This document shows, piece by piece, positions 11,495 through 24,100 of a stretch of DNA of 64,000 bases (positions within the stretch are counted from its first letter, which is position 1; each line of letters opens with the position of its first letter). The translations under genes and the position numbers were made by a program. Location: assembly GCA_905250115.1 (NCBI GenBank), contig CAJNOI010000022.1, positions 62,001 through 126,000 on the forward strand, in the 5' to 3' direction. The notes under the pieces are model-generated. The model had not been told where the DNA came from, made no database searches, and worked only from the letters and a program-made list of their open reading frames with translations. This DNA comes from Adineta steineri. Its lineage: Eukaryota; Rotifera; Eurotatoria; Adinetida; Adinetidae.

Positions 11495-14400
11495 CTAAGC
11501 ATGAACAGGTGATGAAACATTCGTTAATAAATTATGTGTTGTTTGATGATGATTTTCTGCATCATCATCTTCTTCCTCATCATCATCAACAACAGCATTA
11601 TCTTCATCATTATTTTCTTCATTTTCATCGATATCATTTGAATTCTCTTTTTTTGACATATTCACAGGTTCTTGATCATCAACATTCGATGATTTAATTA
11701 TTAATTGTGAACGATTAATTGGTTCTAATTTAACTTTATTCGGTACAAATATTTCATTATGTTGTTGTTGACTTGATAATGCATTGGAAAATAATGGTTG
11801 TGTTACAGTTGTTGTTGCATTTGTTGAATTTAATGACGAACTTGAATTCGTTGTTGTTGTTGTAGTTGTTGTTGTAGTTGAAAGACTATTATTTGGTATT
11901 CGTGATCGATGACTTGAACGTAAATGTGAATACCAATCTTTTGGTATAGGAAATATTTGATCACATAACTCACAACGATGAGGTCGAACACCTGAATCAT
12001 GTGTTTTAACATGACTATTAAAATTACCTATCGTTCGGTAACTTTTCAAACATAATGGACATGCATATGGTTTTTCACCCTAAATAATAAAAATAAAATA
12101 TATCCTCGAGATGACATCTATTCGAGTAATTCAATGACTTGTAAAACTCATTCTAAAGCGTCAATATTTTTATTATATATTCAAATAAAGAAATTGATTG
12201 ACATATATAGGTGACTATTTGTAACTATATTTCTACTTTCAATAGTGTTAATATGTATCTGATAGATTGCTATTTTTTTTATTGTAAAACTCCAGGGGCG
12301 ATGTTTGTCTGACGAGGGAACCTCTCCAGATGAAATTTATACTATCAAGTAAAAAAAAATTATTTTTAGATTTTTTGTTTATTCTCAGTTGATTCTACTT
12401 GCTTGCACAAATCTCGTCTTAAAAGATTATTATTAACTGTAGAGGTTTACTTGTCAGTATTAATTACGCGATTCTGACTGTGTCACAATTGAAAAATAAT
12501 ATTTTTCCAGGGTAATAACTGATCCTTTCGAATAGTCTCAATGATATATTTTATACTAAATTATGATGACATAATATATTACGAAAAAGTAATTATAAAA
12601 AAAATAAAATTTATTCGATAACTTACTGTATGAATTCGTACATGAATTTGAAGATCTCCTGAATTAGTAAATCGTTTTTCACAATAAGTACTAAAAGAAA
12701 AATTTAGTAACTAATTATTATTTGATAACAAAAGGATTTACCATGGATATGGTTTATCATTTGTATGTCGTCTAACATGTATTTGAATATTCGTAACAAT
12801 CTTTTCACAAAGACCACATTGATATTTTTTTAAATTTCCCAATTGTTTAGCCATAAAAACTTGTTTTTGTCCTGTTGTATTAATAGCTGTTATTGTTAAA
12901 CCTTCTGCTGTTGGTGTTGTTGATATTGTTGATGATAAATGTTTATTAACATTTGGAATATTTGCTCCATTTTGTTGTATACCATTTGTACTTAAATTTG
13001 AATCATCATTACTAATATCACCAGTTGAAAGACCATCATCATCTGCATCATCTAATGATGGTGATAAAATTGTTGCAACATTTGTATATGTTGTTGATAA
13101 AATATTATTTGTTGTTGTAACTTCTAATGGTGTAGTTAATGATGATGTTGGTTTACGACGTGTACGTGCTTTTGATGAATCTTTTAAGAAATGTTAATAA
13201 AAATTTCTAGTTCAATACAAGCAATTCATTCACAGCAAACAAACTCCTCAATTCAAACTCATGCATTCCTTACCTCAATCTATTCGTAAATACTAATAGT
13301 TTTATTTATTTTTCTTATATTTATAAATAAAAATTAATTAGAAAAATTTACTTACTATGATCAGATAGATGATCATTGATACCATTTGATACATTCAAAT
13401 TATTAATACCATTATCAGAAAGAGTTTCTGTTCCCTAAAAAAAAAAAAGAAAAAGAATTCGATTTGAAATAGCTGAATAAGTGATCATTGATCCTTTGGA
13501 TAAAATCATAATTAACTACTTAAGATCAAGAGAGTGGAAAAAAGTCATCACTTGTAATTGTCGATTGTTTCATAAAAACTTCAAAAAGAGATAGTTTAGC
13601 AGACCTCGATTGATTTATACATAAATAATATTTTAATATTATTTATTCTTTTGACGCAAAAAGAAAAACGTTTTATTGAAGGTTAGTGGCTATATTTCAT
13701 TATGAAAATAGAGAGAAAAACAAACAGAACATAAGTCAAAGTAACTGAGTTCTTTTATGAATCTTGATAAAAGACATACAAGAACAAGTTTATTGCAATT
13801 CTGCACTCAAGAGCGGGTTAATAAACTGGGGGGTAAGTCGACTGTCACACATATCATTATTAACATTCATATCACATAGTCACATTTTATACATTTGCTG
13901 ATCATATATATATCGGATCGATGGTTACTATTGGATTTTTTTTAAATTATACAAATAGTTTAAGATTTTTTAATGTAATCTAAACTCTATTAAACTAAAA
14001 CATACCGATAATAGAGAAACAGCAATACGCTCAATGTGATTGCCTTTCACCGAGTTGAATGGTCGACTATTGATTGTTGATGAAGAAGAAGAACTAGAAC
14101 CGGGTGTTGTTAAATTAAGTGAAGGAAGAGTATGAATTGACGTATCAGTTGATGTACTCGGTTTAAGTAGATTAATACAATTATAGGATTCATAATTCAA
14201 TGTATCAGATGTAATACTCTAAATATTAAAGACAAAAAAAAACAAGCATATATGTGTTAACTGAAAAGAAGAATTATTTTTGTTACCGTTAACTCTGAAT
14301 CTTTCGTTGAACGTTTAAATTTCTTTTTTTGATTTGTTGTTTCAGTTAATATATCATGTTTTCGTCTTGGACTTGTTCGTTTTCTTGGTAATGATGATGA

Positions 14401-15000
14401 TGATGATGAAAATAAATTTTGAGTTGTTTCCACTGATTCATCTTCTCTTTCATCATCATCATCATTATTATTATTATCATGATTAGGTGATTGAATTTTA
14501 ACAATTAATTGTACACTACTAATTGGTTTTTTATTATTATTGTTATTCAATGTTTGATCAATATGTTTAGGTGCTCCTTTACGTTTCGATAATCGTTTAG
14601 GTTCAATTGTTTTTTGTTCAATTGACAGTTTTGGTTGCGAAGATATTTTTATTTTTTTATCAAGTTGATATTGAGTTATCTGTGATGTTTTACGAAATTT
14701 TGACTGAAGTGTTTTTTGTGTTTGATCAAATGTACGATATGCTGTTTCAAGTTTAGTTAATGATGTTGCACATGTACCACAAATAACATTAGAATAATGA
14801 TCATTTAAATTAGTTTCAGGTAAATTTATACATAAATACCGTACAATTAAATCACGATAACGAAATGGACGACGTTTGTATATATTATAGATACGATTAT
14901 TATGTTGGGAACACCAGATTTTATGATGTAAGGATGATGTATCTTTTATACGTGTATAACAAAGACGACATCGATCTTTTATATTCGTCCCAGTGGTCAT
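11495..15000 (-). CDS. C2H2 zinc-finger protein with ZAD-like N-terminal domain, 6 exons
   Basis: Exons: 15000-14287, 14218-14006, 13434-13356, 13180-12742, 12690-12627, 12079-11495. All are GT-AG and in phase, giving 697 residues. Residues 10-95 hold a Cys-x2-Cys (CRLC) and a second Cys-x2-Cys (CGTC) about 60 residues later, spaced as in the zinc-finger-associated (ZAD) dimerisation domain. A long low-complexity linker (Asn/Asp/Ser/Thr-rich, basic KRK patches) precedes four zinc fingers encoded in exons 4-6. The first finger (CGLC...HVRRH) has a short Cys-His spacing; the others are canonical, with a TGEKPY linker before the third. The Cys of finger 2 is split across the exon 4/5 junction (TG|T). 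The C-terminus is acidic with a poly-Thr run. It is probably a nuclear DNA-binding regulator; targets are unknown. Confidence 0.88.
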
Positions 15001-15768
15001 TTCTAATCAAAATGAATAAAAAGAAAAGAAAAAGTAATGGACATTATTAAGATTTACAGAATAGAATAGAAAAGTGTTTATGTAATATTCTGTATAGCTT
15101 TAAAAAGGAAATACATCTCATTCTCGTTATTAAAAAATCCTATTATGTTTATAATGATTACGATTTCACTTGAGAAAATATATATATATATGTAAACTGA
15201 TAAAAATCTCTACACAGGTAACATCTTTTTGTTTCATTTCTACTGACAACGTACGTTGATCGTACTTTTACATATATTAACATACAATAAGATATATATA
15301 GAGGGAGAGAAAAAACACAGAATAACATACTGCTTTTTTGTCTCACTCTCTGTCTGTCTATCCTATTATCAAAAATCTCTCTTTTCTTGGAATTTGTTCA
15401 GTGACGATAGCGGCGACAACGTCAATGGTCTTCTTTGCTCGTTCGCTTACGCGCATTCACACAACTCTTTCTAACCCTCCCGGAAAAATATATGATGAAA
15501 AAAATACGTATGGAGATAGCAAGCAATAGTGGGTGTTCATAGAAAGAAGGAGGGGAGAAGAGGGGAGGGAGAAGAAAAATTCTCGTCGAACCTTCCTTCG
15601 GTCGGGTATGAACATATTTTACACGCACAGTGTTACTATCACCGGGTGAGAGAGAGAGACAGAGAGAGAGAGAGAGAACGCGAAGAAGAGTACGTTGTTA
15701 GCTCGTTCATTTCTCTTTTGTTGATTCTCATCGTGATGATGTTCAGGACAGTTCTTTTTTCTCTTTCC

Positions 15769-15800
<32 letters not shown>

Positions 15801-17549
15801 TTCGCTACATAACTGAAAGAAAGAAAAAGACAGATACTTTTTTGAAGGACGACAAGACGTGCTTGTTGGTAGCACGGTTAGGATTGAACAACATAATAGT
15901 TATATTTCTTTCTTTCTTTCTACTAGAAAAAAACTAGGAGGTTTTTTCTTCTTTTCTTTTTTTTCTTCTTCTCTTCTTCTTTTTCTAGCCATCATGTTCA
16001 CAATTGCGTGTATAATGCTTCTATGTGCATATTTCCAAGGTTCCCTTCTCCAATTCTGTCTAGTTTGTCGTTGGGAAAAAGATGCGAACAGAAAAAAAAA
16101 CCGAGGAGTTGTATAACGCACAGACATGGATAGACTTTTTTTTTCCTTTTATTCACCGAGTATGTGTGTGTGTGTGTGTTCAACAGTGAGTCTTCTTTGT
16201 ACTTTTTGTCTCCGACTGAGAACAAAAACGTTCGACATAAGCACGAATAGAATGATGACAAAAAGCAAGATGCATGAGCAAAAAAAGAAACTGGCAAATA
16301 CACACATAGAAAATCCTTACGGAAATGATGTATGGCATACAGAGAAATAAAATGGAATTGCGTACAATAAAAAGAAGAAAAATTTTACATTAATAAATCT
16401 AAATAACTTGTTTTTTATATAAAGAATTTTCTCAAAATTCAAAAATAATATATATAATACATCGTTAAGCAACTGTTCAAATAAACAAATAAATAAATGT
16501 TTGATTTACTTACATGTACAAGACAAAAAATGTTAATTCGTTTCTTTTATCAAGGTGACGAGAGATAGACTATGCACAATAAAATCTTATGATGCTTCTT
16601 CGTTTTTTTTTTTTCGTTGTCTATTTATTCAGCTACTCATGTTGCATACACTATCATCCACCTTCTTTCTCTGTATACTCACATGCTGCTATTACTTTCT
16701 TATTACGAAAGATGACTATTTCTGTCTCTCTCTCACACATACATCTACTTTCGCACGACGAGAATCTTTATCTACATTACATGACGTTGTCGTCAATGTA
16801 TTTTTTTTTCTCTTTGCATTGTTGTTGTTCTCTCTCTCTCTCTCTCACTCTCTTTCGACGTGTCTATGCCGATTCTTACCTGTTTCTTTCGTACAAGAGA
16901 CAAAGAGAGAGAGAAGAAGTACAACAAACCAGCACAACGCGTGGATAAACTTTTTACGTCGAGTATGCATCTGCATATGTTCTTCCTTTTTACGTCTACA
17001 CACTTTTTTTTTTACATATTATCAATTTTCTTTTTCTTTGGTTCGTTTTGTAACAGACACATGAAGTAAAGAAAGAATGCATTGAATACATACGCTGTTT
17101 CAAGGACGATGAGACCAAGCGTCACCAGAGATTCGTTGACGATATATCGTCCTCTTTTTTTTTTTTCTTTTTTTCTATCTATTTGACTCTTTCTTTTCTC
17201 ATTGTATGATTCGACTGTGCCTTCTTCATATTGTCTATCCAAACAGCAAAGTCAGTAGCAGCAGCAGCTTTCGTTTGTCTACATCAATGTTGTGTCGTCC
17301 CTCTTCTTGTACATTACACAAAACACATATAGAATATAACGTCTGCACTTTATCGCTCTTCCTTCCTCACTCCTTTTGCTTTTTTACGTATAGAAAAGAA
17401 TCAATACTGACTGACTTTTTGTATATGTATGTGTCTTTATTTCGATTTTTACTGCTGTTGCTTCTTTCGATTACAATATATATATGCATGTATAAATCAA
17501 AGAGTCAGAAAAAGAAAAAATATTAAGAATAGAATCAATTATATTATAT
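15001..17549. other. Low-complexity intergenic stretch upstream of the zinc-finger gene
   Basis: Rich in pyrimidine/purine tracts and T-runs. GC content is locally higher around 15400-15900. Many overlapping open frames on both strands arise from CT/GA repeats and give Ser/Leu- or Arg/Glu-rich translations without domain character. It probably holds the zinc-finger gene's promoter and 5' leader. No gene is supported. Confidence 0.55.
15646..15806 (+). repeat. (GA)n and (CT)n microsatellites forming a potential hairpin
   Basis: A GA run at about 15646-15676 and a CT run at about 15765-15802 are complementary and about 90 bp apart, so the stretch could fold back. A GT run lies nearby at about 16160-16178. 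These repeats explain the spurious open frames here. Confidence 0.8.
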
Positions 17550-18139
17550 TTATTGTTTACTAAATGCTGCATCAAATTGCATATCACCACGTTTAAAATC
17601 TAATCGACGTACAAATTGAAGTGATTCTTGAGCACCTGCTTCTCTATCCATATCACCATCTTCCCATTCAACAGATAATGGACCTTGATAATTGATTTGA
17701 TTTAATGTTCGGATAATTCTTTCAAAATCAATTTTTCCACGTCCAAGTGAACGAAAATTAAAAAAACGTCTTGGATCACCAAACATTGTATGTCCACCAA
17801 AAACACCTGCTTCACAAGGTTGATTCCAATTAAAATCGACATCTTTCATATGAACATGAAATATTCGAGATTTAAAACGACGTAAAAATTCAATATAATC
17901 AACACCTTGATATCCTAAATGTGATGGATCAAAATTAAAGCCAAAAGATAAATGATTATCAATAGCATTTAATGCACGTTCAGCACTAACAATATCAAAA
18001 GCAATTTCACTTGGATGAACTTCAAGTGCAAAATGAACATCACATTTTTGATATTCATCTAAAATAGGTTTCCATCTTTTAGCAAAATCTTCATAACCTT
18101 CATTTATTTGTTCAGGATTAATTGGTGGAAAACCATAAA
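17550..18139 (-). CDS. Bacterial-type sugar phosphate isomerase/epimerase-like protein (5' end lost in gap)
   Basis: One uninterrupted exon encodes 196 C-terminal residues; the N-terminus falls in the N-gap at 18140. It belongs to the xylose-isomerase-like TIM-barrel (AP_endonuc_2) family. Visible metal-site motifs are ALEVHPSEIAFD (Glu), NFDPSH (Asp/His), HVHMKDVD (His) and SVEWEDGDMDR (Glu). The segment GGHTMFGDPRR followed by LGRGKIDFERI is typical of bacterial sugar phosphate isomerases/epimerases of about 320-350 residues, so roughly 120-150 residues are missing. The substrate is not inferable. There are no introns, in contrast to the protease directly upstream on the same strand. It resembles bacterial proteins more than animal ones, so horizontal acquisition is likely but not proven. 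Confidence 0.85.
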
Positions 18140-18324
18140 NNNNNNNNNNNNNNNNNNNNNNNNNNNNNNNNNNNNNNNNNNNNNNNNNNNNNNNNNNNNN
18201 NNNNNNNNNNNNNNNNNNNNNNNNNNNNNNNNNNNNNNNNNNNNNNNNNNNNNNNNNNNNNNNNNNNNNNNNNNNNNNNNNNNNNNNNNNNNNNNNNNNN
18301 NNNNNNNNNNNNNNNNNNNNNNNN
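18140..18324. other. Assembly gap (185 N)
   Basis: The run of Ns separates the C-terminal part of the isomerase from the front part of the serine protease. Both are on the minus strand and both are truncated at the gap. It is too short to hold the missing pieces of both genes. Confidence 0.99.
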
Positions 18325-20113
18325 AATTTGTTAAACAAGCAAATTGAACAGTTTTTGATGGTCGAAGATAATCATCAAGTTTAATAATAGCTATATCATT
18401 ATGTAAATTTCTATAATCATATAACGGATGCTAAGAATAAAGAAGAATCTCTTTTTTTCTTTTATAAAATTTATTATCTTTATTTTACTCGTATAACTTT
18501 AAGAACTTTAACATTATGTCCATCCATTAGTTTTCGTCGATCGTATAAACCAATAGTTACTTCTACTGTCTAAATAAAAATATTTACTATATGATATACT
18601 ATTGAAATAATTCACTAACACTTTCAATATTAGGATAAAATGTATTCCAAACAATTGGAAATTCAAATGATCCATATTCGAATCTATAATAAGAAAAAAA
18701 AACATGAAAATCTTACAACTGAATCATTCATTTACCTATCACCTGCAGTTTTTAAACAATGACCCTGAAATAATTTCATATATTATTTTTCTTTTAAATC
18801 ATAAAGGAAATCAAACCGCAGTTAAAATGGTCTTATGGTTTATTAATGTTCCTCCACATATCCACGATGGTGAAACCTTTTATAAGGAAAAAATAATAAA
18901 TACATATTTTAAAAATACAACTATTAATTTACTAAGAATGGATTTCCATCTAATAATACAACATTCTGATATTTTTGACGAATAAGAACAGAAAATGGCC
19001 AACTGTCTTTAACTACATCTGCTCCACCAATAATACGAGCATTGGGTAGATCATATTTTATACCACATTCTTCAATAAACAAGAAATATATTTAATAATC
19101 AACTTCTACTATTAATCAACGTATTTTCTTTTGAAGTACGCAGTGGCGGATTTAGGGGGGAGCGATCGTCCCCCCTTCCGAATTTTTTTTTGATTTTTTA
19201 CAGCAAAAATGAACGAAAAAATAGGTTTACACTACTTCGGTTGGGCTCAAAAAATAGCTTTTAATCAAAATCGCCCCCCCCCCCACCCCCTCCTCAGGTA
19301 TCGCCCCTCCATACTAAAAAAACAAAAAATCCCCCCCCCCCTTCTTAAATCCTAGATCCGCCACTGGAAGTACGAACTGAAAATAAGTATTCTCTTCAAC
19401 ATATGACTAAAGAGAAACAACTGACTCCATGGGGTTATATGAAATATAGATCGAAATCTAAGAAGTTAATGGATAGAGCCAACATAATCAACAGAATTGA
19501 TGTTTTCTCTCACGATTGTAACTATATAATAACAGAAATCGTTCGAAAAAATATTTAGTCTAATTCAGAAATCAAAACAGAATACCAGAAACTTGAGTTA
19601 CACGCTGTTTATTACAAACAGTATTTCTTTTTCTGACGGAAAGTGGTTCATCTACTGCAAAAATCTCGTTTAATTACCATCACAAACTGTTCGTCCATTA
19701 CCAGCTGTATCTTCACCGCAAATGCATTGTGTTTTAAATGGCCGTCGATTGATACATCGAGAAGCTTTTGAATGACATTTAATGAATAAACAAGGTTCTG
19801 TAAGAAAACAAAATACGATTAAATTATGTTGTTAATAGAAATCATCATAAATGAAGTCTAATTCACATACTTATACAAGCCAATACAAGTAGAACTATGC
19901 TTGCGATAATTAATAATATAAAAATAATAATTATAAAAATAATCAACCATCGACTTCTGAAAAAGAAAATAAATTAATCGATGAATATTAGAAATTTTAT
20001 ATTTTATCTTACTTGGAAAATTGTTTACAAATTATTGCTGATATTTGTTCCTAAATAAGTATTTATTTTTTCTTTTTTTTTCCTCAAAACTATTCATATA
20101 TACTTACATTCAT
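18325..20113 (-). CDS. Type II transmembrane S1 serine protease with EGF-like stem (3' end lost in gap)
   Basis: Exons: 20113-20108, 20050-20013, 19956-19871, 19797-19678, 19069-18933, 18876-18817, 18764-18736, 18683-18620, 18569-18489, 18430-18325. All are GT-AG and in phase. The start MNEQISA is an assignment to a tiny first exon. A membrane anchor (LIIFIIIIFILLIIASIVLL) spans roughly residues 18-43. It is followed by a six-Cys EGF-like module (PCLFIKCHSKASRC ... QCICGEDTAGNGRTVCD) and the S1 domain. The zymogen cleavage site is ARIIGGAD, the catalytic His is in LTAGHCLK and the catalytic Asp in HNDIAIIKL. The catalytic Ser (GDSGGP) and the C-terminus are missing in the gap. It is predicted to be a cell-surface trypsin-like protease. 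A hAT-like MITE sits in the intron between the EGF and protease exons. Confidence 0.87.
19141..19366 (+). mobile_element. hAT-like MITE, family 1, copy a (226 bp)
   Basis: It starts CAGTGGCGGATTTAG and ends CTAGATCCGCCACTG, near-perfect inverted ends. A perfect 8-bp target duplication GAAGTACG (19133-19140 and 19367-19374) flanks it. The interior has C-rich blocks (poly-C at 19276-19284 and 19332-19341) and GATCGTCCCCCC. It lies in an intron of the transmembrane protease. It is too short to encode a transposase. Confidence 0.93.
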
Positions 20114-21133
20114 TGCATATATATATATTTATAAAATGTGTGAATGAAATTCATTTGTATGCATTATATTCTCATCATTTTCATTGATGTCATGTTGAAC
20201 ACAATTATATATATAATCATAGAAAAAAAAAAGAAACAGCTGAATACCATGCATTGACCTTTAGTTCAAGGATCTTCAACGGCAGCATAAGGAAATGAAA
20301 GAAAAGAGAAATGAAAATTTATGACGGCTCTCTCTTTTTTTTATATAATATGTCTCGCCCTAGGAAAATTTTCTTTTTTCTTTTCTCTCGGATAAAGCTT
20401 CCGTCAAGTTAATCAAAAAGAATGTCCTTCATTTTTATAGGTACCTTAGTCAATTTACAGTACTTTCATAGGTCCATGACCTTTTAATCATAGCAACTTA
20501 TATATATATATTCATTAAAAAATCATTCTCAGTTCAAGATCAATAATCAAAATAGAATAATTATTTAAAAGAAGTATTAAAATAATGATTGCCTACTATT
20601 CATAATGGAATGTTATGAAAACCATGCTTTAATTGAAATAGTTTATCACTGACCTGTTTTTTTAGAGCAATCAATATAAGATCAAAAACCTTGCTTCTAT
20701 ATTTAGTTATGTACATAAAACGGTTTGAAATACTTGAATGTGGATATGCAACTTTTTTGTGTTGATATCTTTCGATCAGAAGCATGTGCATCGTAAGATT
20801 AATTCTTAATTGTAAAACTAATTCGCTTTTATTGCTTATACTATGTATTTTCCCTTCAGAAATTAGATTTTCGCCCTTCCAGAAATCGCTATCACACTCT
20901 CGAAATGAAAAACCTAGATAAAACACTGTGTATTGTAGATGTCGTTAGTTAATGACTTGATATTATTTAGCAGAAGATGAATCGATCTTGACCTCTCCAA
21001 TGAAGTTTCACTGTCTTTGTTACATTCATTTTGTACTTACCGTATGTGAATTTCGTCATAGATTAGCTAAATTTTTTACAATGCAATAACTGTACAATTT
21101 AATTTATTCTATTGTAGATTTCTTTAGTGAGCA
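20114..21133. other. Divergent intergenic region, protease / SNRNP200
   Basis: About 1 kb between two genes transcribed away from each other. It contains TA repeats near 20117-20130 and 20499-20510. An open frame at 20600-20926 (minus) has no recognisable features. The SNRNP200 start is preceded by T/A-rich sequence. Promoter elements could not be assigned with confidence. Confidence 0.5.
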
Positions 21134-24100
21134 ATGGCCGATGAAATTGCTCGACGTCAACAATATGAATATAAAGCTGTAAGTTGAATAATAATTGTAT
21201 GAAATTATATATATTTTTATGTTTTAAATAGAATTCTAATCTTGTCTTACAAGTTGATAAAACTTTGATTGATCGACGTGGACGAAATGAAGCTACCGGT
21301 GAAGTACTTTCTCTTCAGGGTCATTTAAAAGGTACTAAAATGGGTGATCGTGCTCAACGTACACGACCAGAACGTAGTACTAATAAGTTCGTATATCTTT
21401 CATTTGTTTTTCTTCTAATTTTTCATCTAATATTAATAGGAAACAAAAAAAGGGTGACGATGATTCATCGAAATATGATCTTGGCCGATTTAAAGGTCAA
21501 ACATTACTTGGCGATTCAGCTGATGATACATCAAGTATATTATATCGTCCAAAAACACAAGAAACAAAACAAACATATGAAGTTTTACTTGGTTTTATTC
21601 AAGAAGCAGTCGGTGATCAAGCACGAAGTATTTTATGTGGTGCAGCTGATGAAGTTTTAATGATATTAAAAAATGATAAATTACGTGATAAAGATCGTAA
21701 AAATGAAATTGAATCATTATTAAGTTCAAAAATTCCAGAACAACGTTTTGCATTACTTGTTAATCTTGGAAAGAAAATTACTGATTGGACAACAGATGAT
21801 AAAAGTGGAAAAGAAGGTAATTTACAAAAAAAAAATTCTTACTGAATTCAATAAATAAAATTTCTTTTTTAGCTGATGAAATTGATGAAACATACGGTGT
21901 TAATGTTGAATTTGAAGAATCCGGTGATGAAGATGAAGGTGATGAGGATGAAGTTCGAGATGAAGAAGGAGATTTATCCGAAGGTGAAGAAGCAAAAATG
22001 GATTATACAATTCAAGAAAAACATTTTAATAAAACGGGTACAACCGATGATTTTACTCGTCCAAATAAAAGTTTACAACCACATTCAATTGATGCATTTT
22101 GGTTACAACGAAATTTAAGTAAAGTTTATGCTGAAGCAACAGATGCAAAATTGAAAGCACAAGAAGTTCTTGAAATTCTTCAAACAGCATCGGATGATAG
22201 AGAATTAGAAAATCAACTTGTTATGTTACTTGGTTATGATCAATTTGATTTTATTAAAACTTTAAGAACACATAGACAAATGAGTATGTTTGTTTTTTTA
22301 TTATATACTAGCGTGAATACCCACTAGTGGTCTAGAATCCTCCAAAGTAAAAGCTTCCTGTAACCAACCACACTACATCTCTCTTTGGACAAGGTCACCA
22401 ATGGTATATAACCACGTTTCCATTCTTTGTTCTGACCCTTGCCTATATCCTGACCTCTGCCTATACCTGACCTTTTTCAGATTTGAAAATGTATCGGTCA
22501 GTTGATTAGAAAATAGAATAGAAGCAGAAAGCACGTAGCATAAATAAACGACTACACTTCCTAGGTCCGAAAGTGACAGGGGATTTACAGAAGGTTGTGC
22601 TGAAAATTTTTCATATATGACCACAACATATTCCGCCGTGCATATTTAAGATAGAACAACTTATACTATATAGCATTCGAAATTCACCCGTTTTCTTACA
22701 GTTCTCGCTACGCAAATCCTCTCTGTACCTTTTTCTTTGTATATACGAAATTATCATAGGCAAATTGATAAAGTTAGCTATCATAGAACCACCTGGGTGA
22801 AATTTCACCCAGACGACCCCCCCCCCCACCCTCCTGTCGACCTTCATCGGGACCTAGGAAAGCATTGTGAAAGGTTTGGTGATCGTATCTATTATAGGGA
22901 CTGAATGCACAGCGAACAGAAAAACAAACATTCTTCTTTATATATATAGATTTTCATAATATATATTTGATTTATTTTTTAGTTCTTTATTGTACATTAC
23001 TTGCTTCTTCACAAAGTCCATCGGAAAAAGTTAAAATCGAAGAAAAAATGAAGAATGATCCTGAATTAGTTTGGATTTTACAAGCATTATCAGAAACTGA
23101 TCGAAGTGATGCAGTACAAGTTAGTTTCTTATAATCAAAAATCTTATTTTTTCTTTCTATTTAAATTAATAGGATGATCGTGAACGTCGTACTTCATCAA
23201 AAAAAAGTCGAGGTGAAGATGGAGATCAAGACACCATGGAAACGGAAACTGCTGAAGTAAAATAAAATAATGATTAGAAATTTAAAAAAATGGATTTCTT
23301 CTAATTTAGACTATCAATAATCCACAACATGTTGTTAATCTTGAAGATCTCACATTCGCACAAGGAAGTCATTTTATGGCTAATAAAAGTTGTCGTTTAC
23401 CCGATGGATCTTTTCGATTACAAAAGAAAGGATATGAAGAAGTACATGTACCTGCTTTAAAACCATCAGCACTCGATCCGGGAGAGGTAAATTTCAAAAT
23501 AATTTGTCGATATATGATTATACTCGAAAATTATCGTCATTTTTTAAATCGCGATTTAATCCTCTTGATTTTATAATTTTAGGTTCTTTTTCCAATTAAA
23601 AATCTACCAAAATATGCTCAACCAGCATTTGAAGGTTATACAAATTTAAATCGTATTCAATCACGTATGGTTAAAGCAACATTAGAAGCTGATGAAAATA
23701 TATTATTATGCGCTCCAACAGTAAGTGAATATTTCTTTTTTTTCCAAAAAAAAAACATTTTATATTGATATTTAGGGTGCTGGTAAAACAAATGTAGCTT
23801 TACTTTGTATATTACGTGAAATTGGTAAACATGTTATGCCTGATGGTACAATAAATGTAGATGAATTTAAGATGATTTATATTGCACCAATGCGTTCACT
23901 CGTTCAAGAAGTTGTTGGGAATTTTACAAAAGTAATTCTTTCTTTTTTTTGTGATTATTTTTCATAAGAAAATATTGTTTATTTAGCGTTTAAATCCTTT
24001 TGGTTTAAAAGTAGCTGAATTAACTGGTGATCATCAATTATCTCGTGAACAAATTAATGAAACACAATTAATTGTCTGTACACCTGAAAAATGGGATATT

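Noticed and set aside
11509-12012. Open frames overlapping the zinc-finger gene, His/Gln-rich
   Set aside because: Shadows of the CAT/CAA-rich codons of the real minus-strand exon.
15158-17526. More than ten open frames of 60-169 codons
   Set aside because: They arise from CT/GA microsatellites and poly-T tracts. Both strands are open at once and products are low complexity (Ser/Leu or Arg/Glu runs).
20600-20926. 108-codon minus-strand frame upstream of SNRNP200
   Set aside because: No recognisable domain, signal or splice context, and the codon pattern is unlike neighbouring genes.
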